64,000 nucleotides of DNA from REEB76 sp963774895 (GTDB lineage Bacteria > Pseudomonadota > Gammaproteobacteria > Natronospirales > REEB76), in the NCBI GenBank assembly GCA_963774895.1, contig CAVZGN010000004.1, positions 415,707 through 479,706 on the forward strand, given 5' to 3'. The notes below the pieces were generated by a model. That model did no database searches. It was not told where the DNA came from and saw only the letters and a list, made by a program, of their open reading frames with translations. This document shows positions 52,196 through 60,751 of this stretch, piece by piece. Numbering within the stretch: the first letter of the stretch is position 1; each line of letters begins with the position of its first letter. The position numbers and the translations under genes are program-made.

Positions 52196-53032
52196 TTGGG
52201 CACTGACACTCATATCGCGTTCATCGGCGGTGGCCATATGGCAGGCTGCCTGATAAGCGGCCTGCTGCGCACGGGCTTCGACGCAAAACATATTCGCGTC
52301 GCGGACCCGGATGCCGCCCGACTCGAACATCTGCGTCAGCGGTTTCAAGTCCATACCTGCACCGACAATCTGGACGCGGTCCGTGATGCCCAGGTGGTGA
52401 TGTTCGCGGTAAAACCCCAGGTATTCCGCGATGCCGCTCGCCCATTATCCATAGCACTTGGCAAGAGCCGGCCACTCATCATCTCCATCGCTGCCGGTGT
52501 TCCCGAAAAGGACATCCGCCGCTGGCTCAGCTACCCAGCCGCGATCGTGCGTGCCATGCCCAACACGCCGGCGCTCATCGGCGCGGGTGCCGCAGCCCTG
52601 TATGCCAACTCCATGGTCAGCAGCGCGCAGCGTACGCTGGCCGAGGAAATATTCAAGGCCGTGGGGCTGGCGCTCTGGATCGACGATGAAAATCTTATGA
52701 ATGCAGTCACCGCTGTTTCCGGCAGCGGCCCCGCCTATTTTTTCCTGGTCATGGAGATCATGGAAGCAGTCGCACGTGAACTGGGATTGCCGGCAGACAC
52801 CGCGCGTAAGCTCGTGCAACAGACTGCTTTTGGCGCCGCCCGCATGGTGATTGAAAGTCGGGAAGATGTAGCGTTACTCAAAAAACAAGTCACTTCCCCG
52901 GGCGGAACTACGGCGGCGGCCCTCAAAATCCTGGATTCCGATAAATTGCGTGGAATATTTCTACAAGCACTGACCGCTGCGCGCGACCGCAGCGTGCAAC
53001 TGTCGGACGAATTTAGCAAGGAGGCGCCATGA
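52196..53032 (+). CDS. proC: Pyrroline-5-carboxylate reductase
   Basis: Last step of proline synthesis, NAD(P)H-dependent. The Rossmann motif IAFIGGGHMAGCLISGL is at the N-terminus, and AVSGSGPAYFFLVMEIMEA, TAFGAARM and VTSPGGTTAAALKIL are diagnostic. I chose TTG 52196 (GTDTHIAFIGGG) because a GGAGA Shine-Dalgarno sequence ends 5 nt before it; TTG 52184 in the same frame is an alternative. 278 residues. The stop overlaps yggT by 4 nt (ATGA). Confidence 0.95.
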   Translation: MGTDTHIAFIGGGHMAGCLISGLLRTGFDAKHIRVADPDAARLEHLRQRFQVHTCTDNLDAVRDAQVVMFAVKPQVFRDAARPLSIALGKSRPLIISIAAGVPEKDIRRWLSYPAAIVRAMPNTPALIGAGAAALYANSMVSSAQRTLAEEIFKAVGLALWIDDENLMNAVTAVSGSGPAYFFLVMEIMEAVARELGLPADTARKLVQQTAFGAARMVIESREDVALLKKQVTSPGGTTAAALKILDSDKLRGIFLQALTAARDRSVQLSDEFSKEAP

Positions 53033-53586
53033 ACGGCCGTGGACTTTATGCATTGGTGTTTCTCATCAACACCCTGTTCGGTTTATACACCGCTGCGGTC
53101 ATGCTGCGATTTATTCTGCAGTGGATGCGCGCGGATTTCTATAACCCCATCTGCCAGGCCATCGTTAAAATCACCAATCCGTTATTGCTGCCTTTGCGGC
53201 GCATCATTCCCGGCTGGCGTGGAATGGATTTTGCCGCCGTGGTGCTGGTGATCATTCTGCAGCTTATCAATGTGAGCTTGGTGTTGGTCATCGTGATCGG
53301 TTTCCCCGATGTGCTGGATCTTGTATGGTGGACGCTGCTCAAGCTGATCTTCCTGCTGGTCAATCTGTACTTCGTGACCATCCTGGTGGAAGCCATCCTG
53401 AGCTGGACCAATGCCGGTCAACGCAATCCTGTTGCCGGTCTGCTGTGGAGCATCAATGCACCCCTGTTGCAACCGGTCCGCAAGCTGATCCCGCATCTAG
53501 GCGGTCTGGACCTATCGCCTTTGGTGGTTTTGATCCTGCTGCAGGTGGTGAATATCCTGCTGCCCCTGCAATGGCCGCTGCGCTGA
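53029..53586 (+). CDS. yggT: YggT family membrane protein
   Basis: 185 residues with two tandem YggT domains and about four hydrophobic helices (ALVFLINTLFGLYTAAVMLR, LVLVIVIGFPDVLDLVWW). The repeated motif NPLLLPLRRIIP / NAPLLQPVRKLIPHLGGLDL marks the family. Function is not firmly established; it is linked to osmotic or membrane processes. Overlaps proC by 4 nt. Confidence 0.92.
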   Translation: MNGRGLYALVFLINTLFGLYTAAVMLRFILQWMRADFYNPICQAIVKITNPLLLPLRRIIPGWRGMDFAAVVLVIILQLINVSLVLVIVIGFPDVLDLVWWTLLKLIFLLVNLYFVTILVEAILSWTNAGQRNPVAGLLWSINAPLLQPVRKLIPHLGGLDLSPLVVLILLQVVNILLPLQWPLR

Positions 53587-53741
53587 TAGTGGGATTGTTA
53601 TTGACTGGTAGGCAGCAGTCGCCCTAAAAACTTTATAAACAGCATAAAAACCGGTGTTTTTTAGCGAAAACCCTCACACTTTTCCCCGGCGTGTGCTAGA
53701 TTTCGCGGCGTGTTCTGCACTGCCATCCAGAGGAGACCTAA

Positions 53742-54134
53742 ATGGCTGCGATGATTAAATCAGCTTCCAAGGCCAAGGCGCACGTAAAGACCGTCGCCAA
53801 AGCCACCAAGGCCCCGGTTATCTCGGCGAACAAACCGTTCACCAAATCGGAAACTTATGCTTATCTGGCGCACTCCACAGGTTTGAGCCGCAAACAGGTG
53901 GCAGGAATATTCGAAGGACTGGCCGAGCTCATCGGCAAGAGTCTCGGCAAGAAGGGTCCGGGTGTATATGTGGTACCGGGACTCATGAAAGTCCGCGTGG
54001 TGCGTAAGCCCGCCACCAAAGAACGCGAGGGCATAAACCCGTTCACGGGACAGCCGACCATATTCAAGGCCAAGCCGGCGCGCAACGTAGTGAAGGTCCA
54101 GGCCCTCAAGGCTATGAAGGACATGGTGAAGTAA
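53742..54134 (+). CDS. HU-family DNA-binding protein with a basic N-terminal tail
   Basis: 130 residues. The first 30 are rich in Lys and Ala (KSASKAKAHVKTVAKATKAP) and look like a disordered DNA-contacting tail, followed by an HU/IHF-like domain: FTKSETYAYLAHSTGLSRKQ at the start and FTGQPTIFKAKPARNVVKVQ at the DNA-binding arm. The family arm sequence (GRNP-like) is here EGINPFTGQP. ATG 53742 has a GAGGAGA Shine-Dalgarno sequence 5 nt upstream. It is a single gene with a hairpin behind it. Likely an abundant nucleoid protein (inference). Confidence 0.88.
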   Translation: MAAMIKSASKAKAHVKTVAKATKAPVISANKPFTKSETYAYLAHSTGLSRKQVAGIFEGLAELIGKSLGKKGPGVYVVPGLMKVRVVRKPATKEREGINPFTGQPTIFKAKPARNVVKVQALKAMKDMVK

Positions 54135-54147
54135 ACCGATTCGGTTC

Positions 54148-54169
54148 GGAGCCGCGGTAACGCGGCTCC
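54148..54169 (+). terminator. Candidate terminator of the HU-family gene
   Basis: GGAGCCGCG (54148-54156) pairs with CGCGGCTCC (54161-54169) around a GTAA loop, 13 nt after the stop codon. The T-run behind it is weak, so termination strength is uncertain. Confidence 0.5.
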
Positions 54170-54332
54170 GGTCCAGTTCTTCAATCACCGTCTGGCTTCC
54201 GGCGAACCGCCGACAGAGTTGTTACTCCGTCGCCATCGCTTTCTGTTTTGCCAGCATCAACTCCCTCAGCAGCACATACAGCAGCTCCGCCAGTTTGTGC
54301 TCCAAAGCGTCTTCTAGATAAATATAGATATC

Positions 54333-55049
54333 TCAGAAGCCGAAACCCAGTTTGAGGCTGTAGGTATTGTTACTTGCGATACGGTTCGCTTCGAGGGCCA
54401 CGTGCACCACAACGAAGCTCATGGACAAACCGACGAACATCTCGTTGTTACCGAAACTTGTGTCACTCAGCCCAGTGGACACATCCGGGTTGCTGTTCAC
54501 CCACACGCGGCCGATGCCGGCATACGGGGTGAATGGCCCGAAGCCCTTGGAGATGGAGACATCCAGACTCTTGGTATTGAAAGACAGCTGATCTACGCCA
54601 GTCAGCTGGTTAAAGGCTGCGCGGATACCGATGGCCGGTGTAACAGCGTCGCCATCCAATATCGCATAGCGGATTTGCCCGCCATACACTTTAATGTTGC
54701 TGTTAGGCACATAACTGTAGAATGCGCCGATATCGAAGCCGAACGGCAAACCCTTGCTAATGCGCACCCGTGCCATAGGCACAGTGGTGATATCAGTCCT
54801 GTTGGTGGCGATGTCCCAATCCGATGCATGCGCCACATTCGTAGCACTCGCGTCGAAGCCCAAATCAAAGCCCGTGATACCTTCCGGAGCCGCACCCTCC
54901 AACTGCTTTAAAGATATTACCGCAGCAATATCAGCCGACAAATCATTGAATTGACTCTGGGTGAGAGCCGGTAGGTTGTTGACGTCATTACTGGCAAACG
55001 CATTGACAGCCGGGACAAGCAATAGGCAGGCAAGTACGAAACGTCGCAT
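54333..55049 (-). CDS. Outer-membrane beta-barrel protein, unknown function
   Basis: 238 residues. A signal peptide (RRFVLACLLLVPAVNAFAS) precedes a mature part with alternating hydrophobic strands (FDIGAFYSYVPNSNIKVYGG, FTPYAGIGRVWVNS) and a C-terminal aromatic residue (SLKLGFGF) typical for BAM-dependent insertion. The first 45 mature residues form a helical plug-like segment. I assign no substrate. It stands alone between the HU gene and a hydrolase gene on the same strand. Confidence 0.7.
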   Translation of the reverse strand: MRRFVLACLLLVPAVNAFASNDVNNLPALTQSQFNDLSADIAAVISLKQLEGAAPEGITGFDLGFDASATNVAHASDWDIATNRTDITTVPMARVRISKGLPFGFDIGAFYSYVPNSNIKVYGGQIRYAILDGDAVTPAIGIRAAFNQLTGVDQLSFNTKSLDVSISKGFGPFTPYAGIGRVWVNSNPDVSTGLSDTSFGNNEMFVGLSMSFVVVHVALEANRIASNNTYSLKLGFGF

Positions 55050-55116
55050 GTGTGATACTCCCTCGGTATTTGTAAGCTTGGGCGCAAAAATGTGTTACAA
55101 AAGCTTAACAGATGCA

Positions 55117-55752
55117 TCAAATGACATCTTTACCGGCAACGAATTGCCGTACTACCGTTTGCCGCACGTCATTTAGACGTCCGTGAAAGAAATGCCCCGC
55201 ACCTTTCAGGACGGCAATCGACGGTGGCCGCTGAAGCTTACTGGCCCAGCCAAGCACGGCTTGCGGCGGCACCACTTCATCGGCATCGCCCTGGATGAGC
55301 AACCAGGGACAAACCGGTGGTTTGATCGATACAGTATCGAAACGCTCCACAGCCGGCGCCACTGTCACCAGCCGTTTGACCGCGCGTTCGCTTTGCGCGC
55401 GCAAAGCTACATAGGCGCCGAAGGAAAAGCCGCCAAGCCACAGCGGCAGGCCTGGATATTTCGCGCTCAACCAATCCATGGCCGAAAGTGCGTCGCTGGT
55501 TTCACCGATGCCGTTATCAAAACGGCCGGCGCTTTTGCCGACACCGCGGAAATTAACCCGCAGACTCACGGCGCCCAGGTCATTGAAAGCTCGCGCCAGT
55601 ATGTAAGTCACTTTGTTGGTCATGGCTCCGTGTTGTAACGGATGCGGATGACACACAACGGCGACCGCGTGCGGTTCGTCTGACGGAGCATCCACAAGAC
55701 CTTCCAATTGCCCGGCTGGGCCCGGAAATTTCACTGATTCACTCGTGGCCAT
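55117..55752 (-). CDS. Alpha/beta hydrolase of the dienelactone-hydrolase-like type
   Basis: 211 residues. AVAVVCHPHPLQHGAMTNKV and VSLRVNFRGVGKSAGRFDNG are the conserved beginning of the short alpha/beta hydrolases related to YqiA/YpfH. The nucleophile motif is GGFSFGAYVA, Asp is in IQGDADEVVPP and His in GAGHFFHGRL, so the triad is complete. No signal peptide, hence cytoplasmic. Substrate unknown. Divergent from rocD. Confidence 0.8.
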   Translation of the reverse strand: MATSESVKFPGPAGQLEGLVDAPSDEPHAVAVVCHPHPLQHGAMTNKVTYILARAFNDLGAVSLRVNFRGVGKSAGRFDNGIGETSDALSAMDWLSAKYPGLPLWLGGFSFGAYVALRAQSERAVKRLVTVAPAVERFDTVSIKPPVCPWLLIQGDADEVVPPQAVLGWASKLQRPPSIAVLKGAGHFFHGRLNDVRQTVVRQFVAGKDVI

Positions 55753-55837
55753 AGTTCAAAATAATAAGGTGCTGTATTGGTAAGAAAGCGAATCAAAGCC
55801 AGCTGGTTGGACAGCATTCAGGGGTTGAATTCCATTT

Positions 55838-55846
55838 TGGTATGAT
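55838..55846 (+). promoter_or_regulatory. Candidate extended -10 promoter for rocD
   Basis: TGGTATGAT (TG, one base, TATGAT) lies 59 nt before the rocD start. No good -35 is present at the expected distance, which fits an extended -10 promoter. Confidence 0.35.
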
Positions 55847-55904
55847 AACGGTTTACTAAGCCACTCCACACCAGCGGAGCGCTCCCGTACCCAGAGATAC
55901 TGCC

Positions 55905-57122
55905 ATGAACAACACCATCGAGCTCGAGAATCGCTATTGCGCCCACAACTACCATCCGCTGCCGGTGGTGCTGATCCGCGGCGCAGGCGTGTACGTGTGG
56001 GACGACGCTGGCAATAAATACCTGGACATGATGAGCGCCTATTCGGCCGTGAGTCACGGCCACGCCCATCCACGCCTGGTGAAAACTCTGCAGCAGCAAT
56101 CCTCGCAGCTCGCTATCTGTTCACGCGCCTTCCACACCGACAAGCTCGGCCCGTTTCTGAAGCATGTGTGCGAACTCACGGGCATGGACATGGCGCTGCC
56201 CATGAATACCGGCGCCGAAGGTGTAGAGACCGCAATCAAGGCGGCGCGTAAATGGGGCTACAAGGTCAAAGGCATTCCGGCGGACAAAGCTGAGGTCATC
56301 GCCTGCACCGGCAACTTTCACGGCCGCACCATCGCCATGGTGGCGATGTCGACTGAAGCACAATACAAGAATGGTTTCGGTCCATTTCCACTCGGTTTCA
56401 AACTCATCCCCTACGGCGATGCGACAGCGCTTGAGAAAGCCATCACCTCCAATACTGCGGCGTTTCTGGTCGAACCTATACAAGGTGAGGCGGGCATCAT
56501 CGTGCCACCTGCGGGCTATCTGGCAAAATGTGCGGAGATTTGTAAGCGCAACGATATTCTGCTGATTTGTGATGAAATCCAAACCGGCCTGGGTCGCACC
56601 GGCAAGTTGCTCGCCTGCCAGCACGAGAACGTGCAACCTGACGGCCTGATCCTGGGCAAGGCCTTGGGCGGCGGACTGCTGCCGGTGTCCATGTTCCTGG
56701 CGCGCCGTGAAGTCATGGATGTGTTCACGCCCGGCGATCACGGCAGCACCTTCGGCGGCAATCCGCTGGCTGCGGCCGTGGGGCTGGAAGCGCTCAACGT
56801 GTTGATTGAAGAAAAACTCTCGGAACGCTCCGCCGAGATGGGTGCTTACCTGTTGGACAAGCTCCACGTGCTCAAGAGTCCGCTCATCAAGTCACTGCGC
56901 GGCAAAGGATTGTTCATCGGCATCGAGATCGATCCCCGCAAAGCCAAGGCGCGCGAAGTCTGCGAACGGCTAATGACTCAGGGCATTCTTAGTAAGGAAA
57001 CCCACGAGACCGTAGTGCGGCTGGCACCGCCGCTGGTAATCACGCGCGAACAGATCGACTGGGCAGTGGAGCGTATTGATCTGGTGCTCAAAGAAATGAG
57101 TAAAGTGCGCGCAACTGGCTAA
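55905..57122 (+). CDS. rocD: Ornithine-oxo-acid aminotransferase
   Basis: Class III PLP aminotransferase, 405 residues, converting ornithine and 2-oxoglutarate to glutamate semialdehyde. Key segments are YCAHNYHPLPVVLIRGAGVY at the N-terminus, MNTGAEGVETAIKAARKWGY, VEPIQGEAGIIVPPAGYL, the PLP Lys in LILGKALGGGLLPVSMF, and HGSTFGGNPLAAAVGLEAL. These distinguish it from ArgD and GabT. It stands alone; glutamate semialdehyde can feed proline synthesis by proC about 3 kb away. Confidence 0.94.
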   Translation: MNNTIELENRYCAHNYHPLPVVLIRGAGVYVWDDAGNKYLDMMSAYSAVSHGHAHPRLVKTLQQQSSQLAICSRAFHTDKLGPFLKHVCELTGMDMALPMNTGAEGVETAIKAARKWGYKVKGIPADKAEVIACTGNFHGRTIAMVAMSTEAQYKNGFGPFPLGFKLIPYGDATALEKAITSNTAAFLVEPIQGEAGIIVPPAGYLAKCAEICKRNDILLICDEIQTGLGRTGKLLACQHENVQPDGLILGKALGGGLLPVSMFLARREVMDVFTPGDHGSTFGGNPLAAAVGLEALNVLIEEKLSERSAEMGAYLLDKLHVLKSPLIKSLRGKGLFIGIEIDPRKAKAREVCERLMTQGILSKETHETVVRLAPPLVITREQIDWAVERIDLVLKEMSKVRATG

Positions 57123-57345
57123 CATTTGCTGCATTGACCGATGTGGGGACTTGATACAGAAAAATATATTAAGTCAAGAATTAACACCTATATCTCCTCC
57201 TGTCGATGTCAGTGACAAGCTAATGATGACAGAAACCGTGCGGAAATTATAATGCTTCCTCCAGTGGCCACTGGCAGAGGTCAAATCTTTTTCTATTCCG
57301 CTCCGCCTGGCTTGTAACTTGACGCTTTGCGCGTATCTCGTCTCG
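57123..57345. other. AT-rich gap without a supported gene
   Basis: About 220 bases between rocD and the membrane protein gene. Short antisense frames occur but lack motifs and start signals. Composition resembles the following AT-rich gene rather than rocD. Confidence 0.4.
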
Positions 57346-57876
57346 TTAGATGACAAATATAGCAAGGGCAACAATAGCTGATATTGGCAACCAAAAAATC
57401 GCAAGGCCTGATGCAAGCGAGCGAAGTCGGCCGACTGCATATTGGTGTACAACAAATGCAAAAGTGATGGCCATTACGAAAGCATTCAGCATGTAAACGC
57501 CGATACCAATCAGGCCAGCGAGTAACCATCCGTGGCCATCATAGATAGTAATAACCGATGCAATGATCCCAATTATGAAACTGAGTTGGAAGCAGGCCTT
57601 GAATATAGAAAACAAATCATCGCTTGTCGGTTTGTCAAGTTCTATTTTTTCTGCATCTGAAAAACTTGGGATTCCATCAACTAGTTTAGAAGATAATATT
57701 GGCAAATGTAGCGCACCGCCAACATAGCCCACCACAAATATCATAAACACAAAGAACAAAGTCATAAGCCACGCTTTATGGAAAAGGCTTGCCGCAGCTA
57801 AAATAACCATGATGCCGTAGATAGGCCTGATTACAATGTAGTCAAACTTTGCGCGGTAGCTTGAAATCACTTTCAA
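57346..57876 (-). CDS. Hypothetical integral membrane protein
   Basis: 176 residues with four or five hydrophobic helices (IYGIMVILAAASLFH, WLMTLFFVFMIFVVGYVGGA, SFIIGIIASVITIYD, SGLAIFWLPISAIVALAIF) and one hydrophilic loop rich in Asp/Glu in the middle. I recognise no family. The gene is much richer in A+T than rocD and the AlaX gene on either side, suggesting acquisition. No partner gene is adjacent. Confidence 0.55.
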   Translation of the reverse strand: MKVISSYRAKFDYIVIRPIYGIMVILAAASLFHKAWLMTLFFVFMIFVVGYVGGALHLPILSSKLVDGIPSFSDAEKIELDKPTSDDLFSIFKACFQLSFIIGIIASVITIYDGHGWLLAGLIGIGVYMLNAFVMAITFAFVVHQYAVGRLRSLASGLAIFWLPISAIVALAIFVI

Positions 57877-58255
57877 ATCTCAAATATACACAGTTAAGCA
57901 ACTGCCTGTTTAAACTGCATAGTTACCATTAACATATACCCCCTGATTGTGTTTGACTGGTTATCACCCTCGGGTGCTATTTATTTGCGCCTGTTATCTC
58001 GCCTTGTACGCCGTCCTTTTGACAATGGTTGCCTAACATTGCGTCGGCTACGGTCTCGAGCACTCGGTGCACTGCGCCCATCAGTACTCTTTTTCTTCTT
58101 TGCAGCAGGTACAAAGATTAATCCCGTAGGTAGATTCGCGGGGGGAGGTGGGCTTATCAGCGATCGTAACCATGCGAATGCTCCTACTGTGGCTTAAAAG
58201 ATCGAGAATATTAGGAGAATAGAGGTTAAATGTTGGCTTAACAAATTTTGGCACA
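57877..58255. other. Intergenic stretch with small ORFs only
   Basis: About 380 bases. An 82-codon plus-strand frame (57949-58197) and a 30-codon minus-strand frame (58081-58173, MVTIADKPTSPRESTYGINL, with LCTCCK) overlap on opposite strands. The minus strand also holds a C-rich stretch CCCACCTCCCCCC. None can be called a gene with confidence. Confidence 0.35.
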
Positions 58256-58552
58256 TCATGCTGGCATAGGCTTAGCTTCAGTCAGATAAATAAGACCCCG
58301 GATATGGCGGTATACATACCAGACCCACACAATCAGGAAACCGACCCAGCCCACCACGAATCCGATCAGCACCAGATAACTGGCGCCGATCAGGATGCAC
58401 CACAGGATGGACCACCAGAAGGTGCGGATCATCCAGGAGTGATGACTGTCCATCATCACGCCATCGTCGCCGCGTTTCACGTAATTGATGATCAGCGCCA
58501 CGATACTGAGGATGCCGGTGATAGCGCCGAGGAGATGCAGGATATACGCCAC
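58256..58552 (-). CDS. Small membrane protein, DUF4870-like, possibly frameshifted at its start
   Basis: 98 residues with three hydrophobic helices (ILHLLGAITGILSIVALIIN, ILWCILIGASYLVLIGFVVG, IVWVWYVYRHIRGL). This is the DUF4870 pattern. The start used here is GTG 58552. An ATG with a good GGAGTGAG leader lies 35 nt upstream and would read MTENNQATG, but it is one base out of frame; a missing G in the GGGG run (58561-58564) would explain this. Function unknown. Confidence 0.65.
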   Translation of the reverse strand: MAYILHLLGAITGILSIVALIINYVKRGDDGVMMDSHHSWMIRTFWWSILWCILIGASYLVLIGFVVGWVGFLIVWVWYVYRHIRGLIYLTEAKPMPA

Positions 58553-58611
58553 GATGGTAACCCCGTTGCCTGGTTGTTTTCCGTCATGAAACTCACTCCG
58601 TTTATTAACGC

Positions 58612-59337
58612 TTACGTTGTTATAAGGTTAGCATCCGGGAACTCAAGCCGCACCCGGCGGTTCTGACGCCCTTTCTTTTCGATCTTGCTGACAGTCACGG
58701 CACCGATCTCACCGATATGCGCCACGTGGGTGCCACCGCAGGGTTGCAGATCCACGCCTTCGATGTTCACCAGACGCACGCGCCCCACACCCCGTGGCGG
58801 CTGCACCGACATGGTTTTCACCAGCTCCGGGTGGGCATCGAGTTCTGCATCAGTGATCCAGCGGAACGAGACCGGTGCGTCGTTGCGAATCAGGGCATTG
58901 AGTTTCTCGTTCACTTGATCTTTATCGGGTGTTTCCGGCAAATCGAAGTCCAGCCGCCCGTAGCCATCACCCACCTGGCCGCCGGTAACCGGCGCGATGA
59001 TGACGGCGGATAACAGATGCAGGCAGGTGTGCATGCGCATCAGCCGGTGGCGCCGTGCCCAGTCAATCTCCAGCGTGACAGCAAGACCGGGCCGCAACCA
59101 ATTAGTGACTTCTGCTGGCAGGTGCAGGATTTCTCCCGGCAACTCGCCTTTGCGGGTATTGGCGATACGCAGTTCACGACCGTCGGCGAGACGCAGCAGA
59201 CCACTATCGCCGGGCTGGCCGCCGCCTTCCGGATAGAACACCGTGCGGTCCAGGCGTATGCCATGCTCATCCACACCCAAGACCGTGGCCTCGCAGGTGC
59301 GCGCATAGGCGTCGCTACGGAAAATCTCTTCGGTCAT
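58612..59337 (-). CDS. Alanyl-tRNA editing protein, AlaX type
   Basis: 241-residue stand-alone editing domain that hydrolyses mischarged Ser- or Gly-tRNA(Ala). FYPEGGGQPGDSGLL is the conserved N-terminal motif; zinc ligands come from HTCLHLLSAV (HxxxH) and LQPCGGTHVAHIGEIG (Cys and His). KKGRQNRRVRLEF closes the domain. Overlaps msrB by 4 nt, so both are read from one operon. Confidence 0.92.
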   Translation of the reverse strand: MTEEIFRSDAYARTCEATVLGVDEHGIRLDRTVFYPEGGGQPGDSGLLRLADGRELRIANTRKGELPGEILHLPAEVTNWLRPGLAVTLEIDWARRHRLMRMHTCLHLLSAVIIAPVTGGQVGDGYGRLDFDLPETPDKDQVNEKLNALIRNDAPVSFRWITDAELDAHPELVKTMSVQPPRGVGRVRLVNIEGVDLQPCGGTHVAHIGEIGAVTVSKIEKKGRQNRRVRLEFPDANLITT

Positions 59338-59741
59338 TTCTTGCCATTATCCTGCGGCTCAAACTTGAGCGCGGCGGAATTGATGCAGTAACGCAGCCCT
59401 GTGGGTGCCGGGCCGTCTTCGAACACATGCCCCAGATGCGCGTCACAACGCGCGCACACGACTTCCACCCGCTGCATCCCATGGCTGCTGTCGGTATGCC
59501 GCTCCAGGTTGGCTTCGCTGGCCGGCGCTGTGAAACTCGGCCAGCCGCAGTGGGATTCAAACTTGGCAGCGGATGTGAACACTGGATTGCCACAACATAC
59601 ACAGCGGTAAACACCACTGGCATGATTATGCAGATATTCACCGCTACCAGGTCGCTCGGTAGCCTGCTTACGGGTCACCGCATACTGCTCAGGGGTCAGT
59701 TCAGCGCGCCAGACAGCATCGGGTTTACGGATCTTGTCCAT
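59334..59741 (-). CDS. msrB: Peptide-methionine (R)-S-oxide reductase
   Basis: 135-residue MsrB that repairs methionine-R-sulfoxide. Zinc is held by two CxxC pairs (Cys47/Cys50 in YRCVCCG and Cys96/Cys99 in VVCARCDAHL). The catalytic Cys119 is in LRYCINSAAL. HCGWPSF and HLGHVFEDG are further family motifs. No signal peptide, so cytoplasmic. Downstream partner is the AlaX gene. Confidence 0.97.
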   Translation of the reverse strand: MDKIRKPDAVWRAELTPEQYAVTRKQATERPGSGEYLHNHASGVYRCVCCGNPVFTSAAKFESHCGWPSFTAPASEANLERHTDSSHGMQRVEVVCARCDAHLGHVFEDGPAPTGLRYCINSAALKFEPQDNGKK

Positions 59742-59959
59742 AGGATTTCACCACAATGGCATGGGATGCTGCTTAGACCATTGCAACATAGAAAATATTA
59801 CACCGCGAGTATGCGCCAGGCTTTTGTGCCTGACATGGTGCGGTTTTTGGCCCCCGGCCGGGCTGGTGATGGGCGGAAATCCGGCAGGCAATCTGCTACT
59901 CTATGCGCCGCTTTATGCCAGATAGATTGAATGTAACCCCAGAACCAGGGAGACCTCCG

Positions 59960-60295
59960 ATGCGGAGTCGCGTTGCTGCCAGCATATTTGCCTGCGCCAT
60001 GGTCACACTGAGCTTCGCCGTGCATGCGGACGGCGATATCGCCAAGGGTAAAGTCGCGTCCCAGACTTGCCTCGGTTGCCATGGCATCCCTGATTACACC
60101 AATGTCTACCCGACTTATCGCGTGCCCAAGCTGGCAGGTCAAAACGCAGCCTATATCGTGCATGCGCTGGAGGAATACAAATCCGGCGCTCGCAGTCATA
60201 AAACCATGCATGCCCAGGCTTCTTCCCTAGGCGCACAGGATATGCAAAACATCGCCGCCTATTTCCAGAGTCTGGGTTCGCCGGATAACCAATAA
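59960..60295 (+). CDS. Class I c-type cytochrome (first of a pair)
   Basis: 111 residues with a signal peptide (ASIFACAMVTLSFAVHA) and one haem site, CLGCH at 37-41. A distal Met candidate lies in SHKTMHAQA. The fold is that of small cytochrome c4/c5-like domains (GDIAKGKVASQTCLGCHG, LAGQNAAYIVHALEEYKSG). ATG 59960 has a GGGAG Shine-Dalgarno sequence; a longer frame upstream is not needed. It acts in the periplasm. Its partner gene begins 15 nt downstream. Confidence 0.9.
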   Translation: MRSRVAASIFACAMVTLSFAVHADGDIAKGKVASQTCLGCHGIPDYTNVYPTYRVPKLAGQNAAYIVHALEEYKSGARSHKTMHAQASSLGAQDMQNIAAYFQSLGSPDNQ

Positions 60296-60310
60296 AGAGG
60301 GTTGATCACC

Positions 60311-60694
60311 ATGAAGTGCGTATCGCGGTTCGCTATTCTGGGTCTGGCAATGTTTACAACGGCGGCCCTGGCCGAGACACCAGCAAGTCCCTCGCCGCCC
60401 GCGACACCGGCCTGGGCCAGCCAGCATTTCAAGGACACTTGTGCATCCTGCCACGGTGCCGATGGCGCCCATCCCTTGCCGCTGCCGGGCAATCCGCCAC
60501 CCATCATCGCCGGCCAGTACCAGGATTATCTTGTTCAGGCACTCACGGAATACCGTGATGGCCAGCGCCGGAACATCATCATGGCGCCGCAGACGAAAGA
60601 CCTGACGGACGCCCAGGCGCGCGCCCTCGCGGCCTATATCTCGAGCCTGCCCACACCGCTGCACAGCTTGCCGCGTCCGGAATTCGCTCACTGA
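60311..60694 (+). CDS. Class I c-type cytochrome (second of a pair)
   Basis: 127 residues with signal peptide (FAILGLAMFTTAALA), a Pro-rich linker and haem motif CASCH at 44-48. Conserved segments are PPPIIAGQYQDYLVQALTEY and RNIIMAPQTKDLTDAQ, where the Met is a likely haem ligand. ATG 60311 is preceded by AGAGG. Together with the upstream gene it resembles a di-haem cytochrome c4 split into two proteins. Electron partners are not shown by the context. Confidence 0.9.
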   Translation: MKCVSRFAILGLAMFTTAALAETPASPSPPATPAWASQHFKDTCASCHGADGAHPLPLPGNPPPIIAGQYQDYLVQALTEYRDGQRRNIIMAPQTKDLTDAQARALAAYISSLPTPLHSLPRPEFAH

Positions 60695-60751
60695 AGGGCA
60701 GCGCCGCCAAAATATGCATGCACACAGGCTGTTTTGGCTTAGCGTGAAAGT

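Noticed and set aside
57174..57461. Minus-strand 95-codon ORF downstream of the membrane-protein gene
   Set aside because: It overlaps the membrane-protein gene in another frame and looks random; no start signal.
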